Source of the DNA: Dyadobacter sediminis
GTDB taxonomy: Bacteria; Bacteroidota; Bacteroidia; Cytophagales; Spirosomataceae
Direction: 5' to 3'
Assembly: GCF_005860765.1 (NCBI RefSeq)
Contig: NZ_VCEI01000021.1
Location: forward strand, 372,001-436,000
DNA: 64,000 nt
Shown: one piece after another, positions 8,080 to 17,860 of the stretch
Layout: each line of letters begins with the position of its first letter
How positions within the stretch are numbered: position 1 is the stretch's first letter
The notes under the pieces: model-generated
What the model was told of the DNA's origin: nothing
The model's input: only the letters and a program-made list of their open reading frames with translations
Database searches by the model: none
Program-made: the position numbers and the translations under genes

Positions 8080-10692
8080 TCAGATTTCTACATTGCCGAC
8101 ATTGTCAAATACCAGATCGCCGGCTGCATTCAGTTCCATCATAATCACTGCATCTTTGGCAACCTGACCGCTCAGAATGCCTTTGGATAACTCGTTCAGG
8201 ATTCTTCTCTGCAGAACACGTTTCAGCGGACGTGCGCCGAATGCCGGATCAAAACCGTCTTCACCCAGCTTGGCAAGTGCTTCATCCGTAGCGTCCAGCG
8301 TAATTCCCTGCTCCTGCAATACTTTCTGAATTCCCTTGAACTGGATATCCACAATTTTGCGAATATTCTTGATAGTCAGCGGTTCGAACAATACAATCTC
8401 ATCGATCCGGTTCAGGAATTCCGGTCTTACCGACGCTTTCAGCAAGTCAAGAACGGCCTTTTTGGCTTCTTCAATGATCAGCGTACGGTTCCAGCCTTCA
8501 TCTTCTGCAAATTTTTCCTGAATAATATGGCTGCCGATGTTGGACGTCATGATAATGATCGTGTTTTTGAAATTGGCAACACGGCCTTTGTTGTCCGTCA
8601 GACGGCCTTCATCCAGCACCTGCAGAAGAATATTCCAGACGTCCGGATGCGCTTTTTCAATCTCGTCCAGCAAAATCACACTGTAAGGTTTTCTTCTGAC
8701 GGCTTCGGTTAGCTGGCCGCCTTCGTCGTAACCAACATATCCCGGAGGCGCTCCCACCAGACGACTTACTGCATGACGTTCCTGATATTCGCTCATATCA
8801 ATCCGGACCATTGCGTTTTCGTCATTAAAGAGGTATTCCGCAAGCGTTTTTGCAAGTTCGGTTTTACCGACACCTGTTGGGCCAAGAAAAAGGAAACTGC
8901 CGATCGGTCGTTTTGCATCCTGCAAGCCGGCACGACTTCTGCGAACGGCGTCAGATACTACTTCAATAGCTTCATCCTGTCCGGCAACGCGCTGGTGCAA
9001 ATGACTTTCCAGCTGCAGTAATTTTTCCCTGTCGCTCTGAAGCATTTTGCTTACCGGAATTCCGGTCCATTTTGCAACCACCTCCGCAATGTCTTCGGGC
9101 GTAATTTCTTCCTGCATCAGACTTTCCGCGTTTTCGGATTTCTGAAGTTCAGCCAGTTTGCTTTGTACCTCCGGAATCCGGCCATATCTGATTTCAGCTA
9201 CTTTTCCAAAATCTCCGGCACGCTCGGCCTGTTCCGCTTCCAGACGCAGTTGTTCGCTTTGTTCTTTCAGCGTACGCACTTCGTTGACTTTTCCTTTTTC
9301 ATTTTCCCATTGCGCTTTCAGCGTATTGCGTTCTTCGCTCAGGTCAGCTATTTCCTTGTTCAGGACTGTTTCCTTATCCTTGTTATTTTCACGGCGGATG
9401 GCTTCTCTTTCAATTTCCAGCTGCATGATCCGGCGGTTCAGTTCGTCCAGTTCCTCGGGCACGCTGTCCATTTCAAGGCGGAGCTTGGAAGCGGCTTCGT
9501 CCATTAAATCAATGGCTTTATCGGGTAAAAAGCGGTCACTGATGTACCGGTTGGAAAGTTCAACGGCCGCAATCACCGCATCGTCCTGAATCCTTACACC
9601 ATGATGAAGTTCGTATTTTTCCTTGATACCGCGCAGAATGCTGATCGCATCCGGAATATTCGGTTCATCGACCATAACCGCCTGAAAACGACGTTCAAGC
9701 GCTTTGTCTTTTTCCATGTACTTCTGATATTCTTTCAGCGTAGTGGCGCCGATCGCATGCAGTTCGCCGCGTGCAAGCGCAGGTTTCAGCAAGTTGGCGG
9801 CATCCATGGCACTTTCTCCGCCTCCGCCGGCACCGATCAGCGTATGGATCTCGTCAATGAAAAGGACGATTTCGCCTTCAGAATCCGTCACTTCCTTGAT
9901 AACGGCTTTCAGTCGTTCCTCAAATTCCCCTTTGTACTTGGCCCCGGCAATAAGAAGGCCCATATCCAGCGATACAATGATTTTTGATTTGAGGTTTTCA
10001 GGAACGTCGCCCTGTACAATGCGCTGGGCAAGTCCTTCCACGATTGCTGTTTTACCCACGCCGGGCTCGCCCAGCAGAATAGGGTTGTTCTTGGTACGGC
10101 GGCTCAGGATCTGAAGCACACGCCGGATTTCTTCGTCCCTGCCAATTACCGGATCAATTTTGCCGGCTTTTGCCAGTTCGTTTAAGTTTTTGCTGTAACG
10201 CTCCAGAGAGCGGTATTTAGCTTCTGCGTTCTGATCTTTCACGGGGTTGTTTTTTCCTCTAAGTTCCTTGATTGCATTAATCAGTTCTTTTTCTTTAAAG
10301 CCGACTTCTTTCATCAGGCTGGCTGTGGAATCTTTTCCGCTGAGAATGCCCAGCAAAAGAAGTTCAATGCTTACGAATTCGTCTCCGAATTCTTTCAGGT
10401 AATGCTGTGCCTTTCCACTTGCAGCAGCCATGTCATTTCCAAGATAAGGCTGGCCGCCACTCACACGCGGATAACCGTCCAGAATTTTCTGAAGTCTGCT
10501 GTTTAATATTTCCGGGCTGATATTTAATCGGTTAAGAAGAAAAAGCGAGGTGTTCGGATCTTCTTCCAGAATGGCTTTCAGTACATGGCCGGTTTCAATG
10601 GCTTGCTGCTGATTGCCCTGAGCCATCTGCGCAGCATGCTGTATAATTTCCTGCGCCTTGATCGTATATTGGTTAAAATTCATGGCGTTCAT
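8080..10692 (-). CDS. clpB: ATP-dependent chaperone ClpB
   Basis: 870 residues, full length for the cytosolic disaggregase that works with DnaK to rescue aggregated proteins. Order of parts: N-terminal Clp repeat domain (1-150), AAA+ domain 1 with Walker A GEPGVGKT at 208-215, the long coiled-coil M domain (~400-530, rich in Glu/Arg/Lys) that distinguishes ClpB from ClpA/C, AAA+ domain 2 with Walker A GPTGVGKT near 610, and the C-terminal D2-small domain. The ring-pore loop [12 protein letters not shown] is present. ATG at 10683 ([12 protein letters not shown]) fits family starts better than the ATG at 10692 and may be the real one. It appears monocistronic, with a strong terminator downstream. 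No CIRCE-type inverted repeat was seen upstream. Confidence 0.97.
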   Translation of the reverse strand: MNAMNFNQYTIKAQEIIQHAAQMAQGNQQQAIETGHVLKAILEEDPNTSLFLLNRLNISPEILNSRLQKILDGYPRVSGGQPYLGNDMAAASGKAQHYLKEFGDEFVSIELLLLGILSGKDSTASLMKEVGFKEKELINAIKELRGKNNPVKDQNAEAKYRSLERYSKNLNELAKAGKIDPVIGRDEEIRRVLQILSRRTKNNPILLGEPGVGKTAIVEGLAQRIVQGDVPENLKSKIIVSLDMGLLIAGAKYKGEFEERLKAVIKEVTDSEGEIVLFIDEIHTLIGAGGGGESAMDAANLLKPALARGELHAIGATTLKEYQKYMEKDKALERRFQAVMVDEPNIPDAISILRGIKEKYELHHGVRIQDDAVIAAVELSNRYISDRFLPDKAIDLMDEAASKLRLEMDSVPEELDELNRRIMQLEIEREAIRRENNKDKETVLNKEIADLSEERNTLKAQWENEKGKVNEVRTLKEQSEQLRLEAEQAERAGDFGKVAEIRYGRIPEVQSKLAELQKSENAESLMQEEITPEDIAEVVAKWTGIPVSKMLQSDREKLLQLESHLHQRVAGQDEAIEVVSDAVRRSRAGLQDAKRPIGSFLFLGPTGVGKTELAKTLAEYLFNDENAMVRIDMSEYQERHAVSRLVGAPPGYVGYDEGGQLTEAVRRKPYSVILLDEIEKAHPDVWNILLQVLDEGRLTDNKGRVANFKNTIIIMTSNIGSHIIQEKFAEDEGWNRTLIIEEAKKAVLDLLKASVRPEFLNRIDEIVLFEPLTIKNIRKIVDIQFKGIQKVLQEQGITLDATDEALAKLGEDGFDPAFGARPLKRVLQRRILNELSKGILSGQVAKDAVIMMELNAAGDLVFDNVGNVEI

Positions 10693-10953
10693 TTCATTTT
10701 GATTCTGTATGATTAATCAAAAATGGTGTGCCGCAGCCAAGAATCGGAAATTTTGACGTTATTTCAGGATTTTTTTGAAATTGTAAGACAAAATGGCCGT
10801 TTTTCGGGGTTGTTCTTATGTGTTGAAGTCAGGATTGCCATAAAACAAAACTTCCATCACTGAATGGAAATCAGCAATGGAAGCTTGGTTTGTTAAAATC
10901 TCTGAGCCAGACCGTGAAAGTTACGGACGGCAATCTTTGCTTTTAAGAATGAT

Positions 10954-12183
10954 CTATATTTCAATCTGGGTTCTCAGCAAATCTTCCAAAGTTTCACGTC
11001 TTCTCACAAGTTTGGCTGCACCATTGTCAATCAGGATTTCAGCAGGACGAAGGCGGGTGTTGTAATTGGAGCTCATGGTGAGCCCGTATGCGCCCGCATT
11101 CAGGAAAGCCAGCACATCGCCCGGACGAACTTCCGGCAGGTTGCGGTCTGTGGCAAAAGTGTCCGTTTCACAAATGTAGCCTACAACGTTATAGGGCTTT
11201 GATTCGCCAGCAGGATTGGACAAATTCAGAATATGATGATAAGAACCGTACATCATCGGCCGTATCAAATGATTGAGACCCGAATCCACATGCACGAAAT
11301 TGCGCGCCGGATCTTCTTTCACAACCGTTGTTTTCACAAGCAGATAACCGGCTTCGCTAACCAGAAACTTGCCCGGCTCAAACCAGAGCTGTAATTCCCT
11401 TCCGTATTCGTTGCAGAATGTTTTAAATCGCTCCGAAATCTTGTTTCCCAGCAACTCCATATCCGTCACCGCATCTCCGGGCAAATAAGAAACTTTGAAC
11501 CCGCCGCCCAGATCAAGGATTTCCAGATCCGGAAATTGCTTTGCGGCTTCAAAAAGAATGTCGGCTACCTGTAGAAACGGCTCCGCATCTTTGATATCAG
11601 AACCGGTATGCTGGTGCAAACCAATGATTTTAATATCATATTTCGCAACTACTTCCTTAATTCTGTCCAGCAGCAGAACAGAAATGCCGAATTTGGAATC
11701 TGCATGTGCCGTCATGATTTTTATATTTCCGCCGGCTGCTACATTTGGTTTGATACGGATCATGCAGGGCTTTGTGTTTCCGTACGTTTTTCCAAACCAT
11801 TCCAGCAGCGGAATGCTGTCGATATTCACGATTGAGCCTGCTTCAACGGCAGCTTTCACTTCCTCAAAAGGAACACCGCTTGGCGTAAAAGTAATCTGGT
11901 TTCCGCTGTAACCGGCCAGTTTTCCCATTTCCAGTTCGCCGGGAGAAACTGCATCCAGTTCCACGCCGATGCTGCGCATCAGTTTCAAAACGGACAAGTT
12001 CGTATTGGCCTTGCACGCGTATTTGATTTTCATGTTGATGCCGGAAAAAGCATGCTGAAGTTCGTTCACTTTCCGGCGGATCGTGGCTCCGTCGTAAACA
12101 TAAAGCGGACTTCCGTATTGTTCCAGAAGCTGTACTGGATTAATGCCTTGCAGTGTAAATGTATTTTGGTCGGTGAGTTGCAT
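10954..12183 (-). CDS. lysA: Diaminopimelate decarboxylase
   Basis: 409 residues. It catalyses the last step of lysine synthesis, meso-diaminopimelate to L-lysine, with PLP. The alanine-racemase-like barrel carries the PLP lysine in YACKANT (Lys58), the HQHTGSD motif near 190, and the glycine-rich phosphate-binding DLGGGF. The C-terminal domain has CETDTFATDR, the fold IV decarboxylase element with the active-site Cys. The length is normal. It shares a strand with pyrF (55 bases upstream), so the two may be co-transcribed. A weak hairpin (arms around 10848-10856 and 10877-10886) lies downstream. Confidence 0.95.
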   Translation of the reverse strand: MQLTDQNTFTLQGINPVQLLEQYGSPLYVYDGATIRRKVNELQHAFSGINMKIKYACKANTNLSVLKLMRSIGVELDAVSPGELEMGKLAGYSGNQITFTPSGVPFEEVKAAVEAGSIVNIDSIPLLEWFGKTYGNTKPCMIRIKPNVAAGGNIKIMTAHADSKFGISVLLLDRIKEVVAKYDIKIIGLHQHTGSDIKDAEPFLQVADILFEAAKQFPDLEILDLGGGFKVSYLPGDAVTDMELLGNKISERFKTFCNEYGRELQLWFEPGKFLVSEAGYLLVKTTVVKEDPARNFVHVDSGLNHLIRPMMYGSYHHILNLSNPAGESKPYNVVGYICETDTFATDRNLPEVRPGDVLAFLNAGAYGLTMSSNYNTRLRPAEILIDNGAAKLVRRRETLEDLLRTQIEI

Positions 12184-12238
12184 TTGGAAAATATGTATTT
12201 GTAAAGTCGGAATGCGGGTGAATGCTTCCGGGGAAAAA

Positions 12239-13066
12239 CTATTTGCAGTAACGATCCAGATAAATTTCCATTTCCTGCTGCATTCCGGACGCTTCTTCTT
12301 TGGCTTTCAACGCAAAATCCTTGTCATTTCCTGCGTAAATAATACTTCTGGAGGCATTGACAAGCAGTCCGCAATGTGCATTCATGCCGTATTTGGAAAC
12401 TTCTTCCAGACTTCCGCCCTGTGCGCCTACGCCCGGCACAAGCATGAAATGCTCCGGAATAACGGTTCTTATTTTTTGAAATTCCGAAGCCTGCGTTGCG
12501 CCCAGTACATACATCATGCGGTCCGGCCCGGCCCAGGTTTGCGAAGTACGCAGAACGTGTTCGTAAAGCGAAGCACCTTCGGAATCAAGCCTTTGAAAAT
12601 CGTTGCTGCCGGAATTGGACGTCAATGCAAGCAGTATAACCCATTTATTTTCAAATTCCAGAAAAGGCTTCACCGAATCGCTTCCCATATACGGTGCTAC
12701 CGTAACAGCGTCGAAGTCCATTCCGGAGGAAGCCGGATCAAAAAAAGTTCGGGCATAAAGTCCGGACGTATTGCCGATATCGCCGCGCTTGGCATCGGCA
12801 ATGGTAAAATGCGTTTTCGGGATGTACTCGACGGTCTTCTGAAGACTTTCCCAGCCTTTCGGGCCGAGGGCTTCGTAAAAGGCCGTATTGGGTTTGTAGG
12901 ATACACAAAAATCGGCCGTAGCGTCAATAATCTGTCTGTTAAATTCAAAGACCGGATCCTTTTCCTTTAAAAGATGAGCGGGTATTTTCCGGATATCGGT
13001 ATCCAGCCCGACACACAAGTAAGATTTTTTTCGGCAAATGGATTCAAAAAGCGCTTCGTAAGTCAT
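12239..13066 (-). CDS. pyrF: Orotidine 5'-phosphate decarboxylase, type 2
   Basis: 275 residues. It converts OMP to UMP in pyrimidine synthesis. The long form (type 2, ~270 residues, versus ~230 for type 1) is recognised by VGLDTD near residue 20, [11 protein letters not shown] and the catalytic [13 protein letters not shown] with its Asp-x-Lys-x2-Asp pattern, and late by [11 protein letters not shown]. It is in line with lysA downstream. Divergent from rfbC, with ~100 bases between the starts. Confidence 0.95.
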   Translation of the reverse strand: MTYEALFESICRKKSYLCVGLDTDIRKIPAHLLKEKDPVFEFNRQIIDATADFCVSYKPNTAFYEALGPKGWESLQKTVEYIPKTHFTIADAKRGDIGNTSGLYARTFFDPASSGMDFDAVTVAPYMGSDSVKPFLEFENKWVILLALTSNSGSNDFQRLDSEGASLYEHVLRTSQTWAGPDRMMYVLGATQASEFQKIRTVIPEHFMLVPGVGAQGGSLEEVSKYGMNAHCGLLVNASRSIIYAGNDKDFALKAKEEASGMQQEMEIYLDRYCK

Positions 13067-13114
13067 GTTTTTGGAAATATTGCGCCGAAATTACAACCTC
13101 TATCAATAGATTCA

Positions 13115-13122
13115 TAAATTTG
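13115..13122 (+). promoter_or_regulatory. Candidate -7 element for rfbC
   Basis: TAAATTTG matches the Bacteroidota -7 consensus TAnnTTTG exactly and lies 46 bases before the rfbC ATG. No good TTTG is found 19-21 bases upstream (TTAC at 13091-13094 is the nearest). Weak candidate. Confidence 0.35.
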
Positions 13123-13168
13123 TCGCAAGATAAAGATAGCCATAACCAAACAGGAGAAAATTACACCT

Positions 13169-13723
13169 ATGCAGATTCGAGAAACATCCATATCCGGTTT
13201 AGTAGAAATTTTCCCGCGCGTTTTTGAAGATGAACGCGGATTTTTCTTTGAATCTTATAATGAGCAGTTGTTTAAGAAACTGAATTTACCCACGAATTTC
13301 GTTCAGGATAATCAGTCATTTTCCAGAAAAGGCGTTGTAAGAGGGCTTCATTTTCAGAAATCGCCTTTTTCGCAGGGCAAACTTGTACGGGTTATTTCCG
13401 GAAGAGTTCTTGACGTTGCCGTTGATATCCGCCCGGATTCGCCGACTTTCGGCCAGCATGAAATATTTGAGCTTCGAAGCGACACGCATAACATTGCCTA
13501 CATTCCCGAAGGTTTCGCACACGGATTCGCTGCATTGGAAGACACTATTTTCAGCTATAAATGCACGAATGTTTACAACAAGGAATCCGAATCCGGAATC
13601 CTTTGGAACGATCCTGATCTGGGAATAAACTGGGGCGTTGAAAATCCGATTGTCTCTGAAAAAGACGTGATCCTGCCGGATTTTAAAACGATTATTGCTG
13701 AAATAAAAGCGAGCTATAAGTAG
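13169..13723 (+). CDS. rfbC: dTDP-4-dehydrorhamnose 3,5-epimerase
   Basis: 184 residues, a cupin-fold enzyme that epimerises dTDP-4-keto-6-deoxyglucose at C3 and C5, the third step in dTDP-L-rhamnose synthesis. Family signatures are visible: DERGFFFESYN near 21-31, RGLHFQ with catalytic His61, and AYIPEGFAHGF near 110-120. An AGGAG lies ~13 bases before the ATG. The other rfb genes are not in the window, which is unusual because rfbABCD often cluster. The stop codon is nine bases from that of the convergent DJ-1-like gene. Confidence 0.95.
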   Translation: MQIRETSISGLVEIFPRVFEDERGFFFESYNEQLFKKLNLPTNFVQDNQSFSRKGVVRGLHFQKSPFSQGKLVRVISGRVLDVAVDIRPDSPTFGQHEIFELRSDTHNIAYIPEGFAHGFAALEDTIFSYKCTNVYNKESESGILWNDPDLGINWGVENPIVSEKDVILPDFKTIIAEIKASYK

Positions 13724-13732
13724 AATACCGTT

Positions 13733-14413
13733 TTATTTTTCGAAGAGTTCTTCCAGCGCTTTCGAGGCAACCTTACGGGCCGAATTCGGATTCTGGCCTG
13801 TAATAAGCCTTTCATCCATTTCGATGTATTCCACAAACGGGATCATGGCTTTGGTATAATGTGCGCCGCGTTCTTTCAGTTTGTCTTCCAGGTAAAAAGG
13901 TACTTCGCTGACAAATCGCATCAATGCTTCCTCAATATTGGAGAAGCCGGTCAGGTATTTGTCACTGATCAGCCATGAGCCGTCGGACAACCGGACGTTC
14001 AGCAATCCGCATACGCCGTGGCAAACGGCAGAAACCATCCCGTTGCGCTCGTATATTTTTGCCGTAATTTCCTGCAGTTCCTTATTTTCGGTCAGGTCCC
14101 AGAGTGCGCCGTGGCCGCCCGTAAAGTAAATCAGCCGGTAATCTTCAGGCTGTACCTGCGAGGGAGTAAGCGAATTGGAAAGCTTGTTCCTGAAAACGGT
14201 ATCTTCCCAGTATTTTGCATTGCATTCGTCTTTGAGGTCGAGACTTCTTTCATCAACTGGAATTTCTCCTCCGAGCGGACTTACAAAATCCATTAAAATA
14301 CGCCTTGCGGCCATTTTTTCGTAAAAATGCGTAAGCTCACTCAGCCACAATCCTGTCTTGCCGGTTTTGGTAGGATATACTTGGTGATTGGTGCAGGCGA
14401 TAAGGACTTTCAT
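13733..14413 (-). CDS. DJ-1/PfpI family protein, Hsp31-like
   Basis: 226 residues. A type 1 glutamine-amidotransferase-like domain with the nucleophile elbow SAVCHGVCGLL (Cys131-His132) and Glu26 in the 'GLWLSELTHFY' segment, as in Hsp31/HchA-like glyoxalase III/deglycase proteins. The GGHGALWDL stretch near 99-107 is also typical. It is a paralogue of the protein at 7317-7868 but belongs to a different subgroup. Its role in detoxifying methylglyoxal or as a redox-stress chaperone is inferred from family members. It lies 96 bases downstream of a response-regulator gene transcribed from the same strand. Confidence 0.85.
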   Translation of the reverse strand: MKVLIACTNHQVYPTKTGKTGLWLSELTHFYEKMAARRILMDFVSPLGGEIPVDERSLDLKDECNAKYWEDTVFRNKLSNSLTPSQVQPEDYRLIYFTGGHGALWDLTENKELQEITAKIYERNGMVSAVCHGVCGLLNVRLSDGSWLISDKYLTGFSNIEEALMRFVSEVPFYLEDKLKERGAHYTKAMIPFVEYIEMDERLITGQNPNSARKVASKALEELFEK

Positions 14414-14508
14414 AAAAAATGCCGAATATTACTGCTGGAAAGATACCACTATTTTGCAGTAGTTTCCAGTTGTAATATACGGCAATGATAAAGAGGGTTA
14501 CGAGGTAA

Positions 14509-15165
14509 TTACAGAAGCTGGTTTTTATAGGCAAAAGCAACGGCAGCGGCTGTGCTTTTGGTGCCCGTTTTTTCAAGAACTCGCAGCCGGTGCCCTTCTA
14601 CGGTCCGGATACTTATAAACAGCTTGTCACTGATTTCAGTTGTGGAAAGTCCGTCGCAGATCAGCTGCAGAACTTCTTTTTCTCTGGATGACAACGCTAC
14701 GTTGCAGGCATTCGGGAAAAAAGGATGCTTGTTAATCTGGCGGGTAACCATTTTCCGGTGCATAGCCTTTGAAACGAAATCATTATAATAAAATCCTTCT
14801 TCGTCAACCCGGCGGATTGCTTTTTCCACTTCATCCGGACTTGTGTCCTTCAGAAGGTAACCCTGCACGCCTTTTTCCAGCATATGAATGACAAACCGGT
14901 CTTCGTTATACATAGAAACAACAATGACTTTGATATTCGGAAACCGTTCAAATGCTGCCTCTGTCGCCTGAATACCGTCCATAACAGGCATCTGAAGATC
15001 CATAAAAACAATATCCGGCGTATGTCCCGGCAGGCGGTCCAGAAGTTCCTGCCCGTTTGCAGCTTCCAGGATGAATTCAAAATCAGGAACGCTGCTCAGC
15101 ATGGAAATAAATCCTTTTCTGAACAGTTCATGATCGTCTGCAATTCCAAGTTTAAGCGTTTTCAT
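14509..15165 (-). CDS. LuxR/NarL-type response regulator
   Basis: 218 residues. An N-terminal receiver domain has the phospho-acceptor Asp56 (VFMDLQMPVMDG) and acidic pocket Asp10-Asp11, with the conserved Lys in YLLKDTSPDE. A C-terminal LuxR helix-turn-helix (LSSREKEVLQLI... ISIRTVEGHR, ~152-190) binds DNA. The start is five bases beyond the stop of the sensor kinase, a clear two-component operon. Target genes are unknown; the upstream members of the operon are the best candidates for related function. Confidence 0.95.
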   Translation of the reverse strand: MKTLKLGIADDHELFRKGFISMLSSVPDFEFILEAANGQELLDRLPGHTPDIVFMDLQMPVMDGIQATEAAFERFPNIKVIVVSMYNEDRFVIHMLEKGVQGYLLKDTSPDEVEKAIRRVDEEGFYYNDFVSKAMHRKMVTRQINKHPFFPNACNVALSSREKEVLQLICDGLSTTEISDKLFISIRTVEGHRLRVLEKTGTKSTAAAVAFAYKNQLL

Positions 15166-15169
15166 AACT

Positions 15170-16033
15170 TTATACGTTCACACGTTCTCTGCGGAAAGGA
15201 TGCAAAGGTTCCAGTTTAACTTCTGCAACCGGCATAACGGGAATTTGAGCGAAAGCGCTTGCTCCGCCTTTTTCCGGCTTTTCATACAGCACCGTACCAT
15301 TTAAAATGGCAAGACGGCTTTCTATGCCAAGCAGCCCGAGTCCTGCCATACTGCTTTCTTTCATTTTCTCGGGATCAAACCCGATTCCGTTATCCGTAAC
15401 CCTCAGTCCGATCAATTCCTCTTTAATTTCCAGCCGAATTTCAATACGCGTACAATTTGCGTGTTTGATGGCATTATTCACCAGCTCCTGCATGATCCTG
15501 TAAAGTGTCAGCTCCAGTTTTTGTGCCTGCCTCGGGAATTCTTCCATATCTGCATGAAAAGAAATGGTCAGGTTATTATCTTCTGCCAGTTTATGGATAA
15601 ATTCTTCAATGGCTTCCAGTAATCCGAAACGTTCCAGCGTTGTAGGAACAAGGTCGCGCGTTATACGTCTTACGTGCAGGATTGTTTCCTCGACCAGCGA
15701 CTGGGATTTCCGCATGATCTGATCTTCTTTTTCACTTCGTTCGCTGCCTGTCATTTTACTTAGCTGATTCAGGCTTAACTTGGTCAGTGACAGCATCGTG
15801 CCAATATCATCGTGTAAATCCTGTGCAATGCGGCGCCTTTCCGTTTCTTCTGAGTTCAGTGCGGTGTCGAGCAGCAAACGATTGTAATTTTTTTCAATAT
15901 CGTTTATTTTTTTCTCTTCTTCAAACCTCCTTTTCTGATAGTACATTACAAAGGAGATCATGCAGAATGCCATCGTCAGCATTGCCAGTGAAGCAACAAG
16001 TAATGCCCATTTCAATTCTTCACTGTTTTGCAT
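15170..16033 (-). CDS. NarL-type sensor histidine kinase
   Basis: 287 residues from the ATG at 16033 (MQNSEELKW), which overlaps the preceding gene by only 14 bases; an ATG at 16123 would overlap it by 104 bases and is less likely. One membrane helix (~8-32) is followed by a coiled-coil linker and a HisKA_3 dimerisation domain with the phospho-accepting histidine in RRIAQDLHDDIG (~74). The HATPase domain has the N box (MQELVNNAIKHANC) and G boxes (DNGIGF, GLGLLGIESR). With only one helix and no periplasmic domain it probably senses through the neighbouring membrane protein or an internal signal; that is inference. It phosphorylates the adjacent response regulator. Confidence 0.92.
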   Translation of the reverse strand: MQNSEELKWALLVASLAMLTMAFCMISFVMYYQKRRFEEEKKINDIEKNYNRLLLDTALNSEETERRRIAQDLHDDIGTMLSLTKLSLNQLSKMTGSERSEKEDQIMRKSQSLVEETILHVRRITRDLVPTTLERFGLLEAIEEFIHKLAEDNNLTISFHADMEEFPRQAQKLELTLYRIMQELVNNAIKHANCTRIEIRLEIKEELIGLRVTDNGIGFDPEKMKESSMAGLGLLGIESRLAILNGTVLYEKPEKGGASAFAQIPVMPVAEVKLEPLHPFRRERVNV

Positions 16034-16718
16034 AATTGGCGGGAGAAAAGTGATAAATACCAATACTAAAAAGCAAGGCGCACAGAATTTCAAATACGGT
16101 AGGAATTGTATTGGCAATTCCAAGATCTACTGAATTGTTCCAGGTAGCCGTATAATGGAAAACCGGCGCAATGAATATAAAGCTGGAATAATAAAGCAGC
16201 AATCCCGAACAAACCCAGAAAAATGGAAAAGTAAGCAAGTTTGGAATCTGCAGGGACTTTATGATTTCGTAAAAAAACAACAAAACAAGCGCAATAATTA
16301 AAACTCCTTCTACTGTTTTTGCAAACAGAACTGCTCTGTGGTTATGCAGATCGTGCAACTGAGCGTTCGATTTCAGTATGTCCCAAACCGTAAAAACCAG
16401 AAACCCGATCATGGATGCGATCAGAATTCTTTTAAAAGCTACCGAACTGAACTTGAAATAAAACATTCCGCTCAGGAAAGAATAGTAAAAAGGAATGGCA
16501 ATGTTAAAATACAGTAAATTATTCTGATGCATTGCTGCCGTATGAAACATAATTACATCAATAATCAGCTTGAAAACCAGATATAGTAAAAGTAACTTAA
16601 AGGAAGGATCAATATATGCCTTTCTGTAAATAATTAGTATCAAGGGCAACAGTGTGATAAATACAGCAATACAACCAACGGGGTTTTTAATACAATATGC
16701 CAGATATACAGGAAACAT
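16020..16718 (-). CDS. Seven-helix membrane protein of unknown function
   Basis: 232 residues, almost wholly hydrophobic, with about seven predicted membrane helices (~10-30, 38-58, 70-90, 97-115, 130-150, 160-182, 203-224). No catalytic motif recognised. It overlaps the sensor kinase start and follows a small soluble protein by 24 bases, so it is part of the same operon. This arrangement, with a helix-rich protein just before a kinase that has only one helix and no sensor domain, suggests it may be the sensory partner; this is inference. A protein of similar build, also starting with a short N-terminal helix, is cut by the right window edge (63458). Confidence 0.8.
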   Translation of the reverse strand: MFPVYLAYCIKNPVGCIAVFITLLPLILIIYRKAYIDPSFKLLLLYLVFKLIIDVIMFHTAAMHQNNLLYFNIAIPFYYSFLSGMFYFKFSSVAFKRILIASMIGFLVFTVWDILKSNAQLHDLHNHRAVLFAKTVEGVLIIALVLLFFYEIIKSLQIPNLLTFPFFWVCSGLLLYYSSFIFIAPVFHYTATWNNSVDLGIANTIPTVFEILCALLFSIGIYHFSPANYAKQ

Positions 16719-16742
16719 ACATGTATATGTTTAATGGTCGGC

Positions 16743-17159
16743 CTAGCATTGGCTCGGGCAAAGAGGCCCGCCAAGCATCACCTCTTTCATAGCAGGCATA
16801 TCTTTCAGTCCGCCCAGTTGGGCACTGGCTGTCAGATCGTTTCCGTCTTCGTCCACAGGAACAAGAATCAACCTGGATGTAGGCTTTTTCATTATTTCTC
16901 TGCCGGTTATGCGTTTGTGTTCCGAAGCATTTTCCTCTTCTTCACGGATTCCGTAGTATATTCTGAAACCGGCACATTTATCTCCATGCATGCTGATCAA
17001 CTCATTGAAAGTGTGAATCCCGAAAAATTCCGCCTTGACATAATTATCGCCGCGTTCCAGAATTTCATTTTGCCTGGCCTGATACAGCCGAGTTAATCTC
17101 AATGCTGCTTCGGCCGATACCAGTTCACCTTCTTTACCCGTAAATCTTTTAATATCCAT
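16743..17159 (-). CDS. Small conserved protein of unknown function
   Basis: 138 residues from the ATG at 17159 (MDIKRFTGKEG); an upstream ATG at 17228 would add 23 residues with no family look and is less likely. A soluble, charged protein. Features are 'GKEGELVSAEAALRLT', 'KAEFFGIHTFNELI' followed by 'GDKCAGFRIYYG', and a C-terminal Gly/Met-rich tail with a Cys-x4-Cys pair (GGPLCPSQC). I do not recognise the family. It is the first gene of the operon with the membrane protein, sensor kinase and response regulator. Confidence 0.65.
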   Translation of the reverse strand: MDIKRFTGKEGELVSAEAALRLTRLYQARQNEILERGDNYVKAEFFGIHTFNELISMHGDKCAGFRIYYGIREEEENASEHKRITGREIMKKPTSRLILVPVDEDGNDLTASAQLGGLKDMPAMKEVMLGGPLCPSQC

Positions 17160-17563
17160 GGATTTGTTAGTAAAAAGATTAAGTAAAACAATATGTGTAA
17201 ATGTAACCAGCGCGATTCTCAACACCAAGCAAGAATCGGGCTATTGATTAATCGGTATTTTTGTAATATCTTGATTTACAATGTTATTATCATTATGATG
17301 GTTTGTAAATCACGTAATTTTACCTGACGCTTTACGGGTTATTACCAGTTGTGGAAGGGATGTTACGCAGTCAATGAATTGGGGAAATTCACGCTAAAAT
17401 TCAGTAGAGGATTATAGTAAATTTAGATATCCGCAAGCAGGAAATCCATTGTAAATACAGGGTTAGGTTATATTATAAAGCCGTGAGAAAGATTTTTCAC
17501 GGCTTTTTTGAGTTTAGAATGAAATGAACCAATTTTGATAAAAGCCTTGATCATCTCGCTTCA
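17160..17563. other. 404-base gene-free stretch with orphan terminator, possible small RNA
   Basis: No convincing coding frame on either strand. The region is AT-rich up to a clean intrinsic terminator at 17477-17510 that has no gene ending before it on the plus strand. A TATTTTTG word (17256-17263) matches the -7 consensus TAnnTTTG, although no TTTG is found at the right distance upstream. Together these allow a plus-strand transcript of about 200-240 bases. Evidence is modest. Confidence 0.4.
17477..17510 (+). terminator. Orphan intrinsic terminator
   Basis: Ten-base arms AAAGCCGTGA (17477-17486) and TCACGGCTTT (17497-17506) followed by T residues. No open reading frame ends just upstream on the plus strand; on the minus strand it would lie between the SelW-like gene and the operon starting at 17159, upstream of that operon. 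Confidence 0.7.
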
Positions 17564-17839
17564 ATGAAACCGACCCTAATCATAGAATATTGTCCCAAAT
17601 GCGGCTGGCTTCTGCGTGCTGCATGGATGGCGCAGGAACTGCTCACTACTTTTACGAATGACTTGCATGCCGTTCAGCTTGTACCTTCGGAAGTAGCTGG
17701 CAGATATACGGTGCACCTGAACGAAACCCTGCTGTGGGACAGAAAGCGGGAAGGCCATTTTCCCGAACCCAAAGAACTGAAACAAAGGGTAAGAGACGTT
17801 ATAGATCCGGAACGCAGCCTCGGCCATAGCGACAGGTAA
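17564..17839 (+). CDS. SelT/SelW/SelH (Rdx) family protein
   Basis: 91 residues. It begins with IIEYCPKCGW, the thioredoxin-like C-x-x-C motif at residues 10-13 found at the same place in selenoprotein W-type (Rdx) proteins; both positions are Cys and not Sec. The later 'VPSEVAGRYTVHLNETLLWDRKREGHFPEPKELKQRVRD' region has the family's short strand, 'WDRK' and 'FPEPKELKQ' helix. The family is thought to act in thiol redox reactions; substrates are not known. Stands alone on the plus strand. Confidence 0.88.
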   Translation: MKPTLIIEYCPKCGWLLRAAWMAQELLTTFTNDLHAVQLVPSEVAGRYTVHLNETLLWDRKREGHFPEPKELKQRVRDVIDPERSLGHSDR

Positions 17840-17860
17840 AAATGGTAAGTAGGGGGTAAA

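Noticed and set aside
10693..10953. Lysine riboswitch or heat-shock operator between clpB and lysA
   Set aside because: No CIRCE inverted repeat and no lysine-element pattern; the only structure is a weak hairpin near 10848-10886.
14509..16033. PorX/PorY two-component system of T9SS
   Set aside because: The regulator has a LuxR-type DNA-binding domain, whereas PorX has a PglZ-like domain; the kinase is the HisKA_3 type, unlike PorY.
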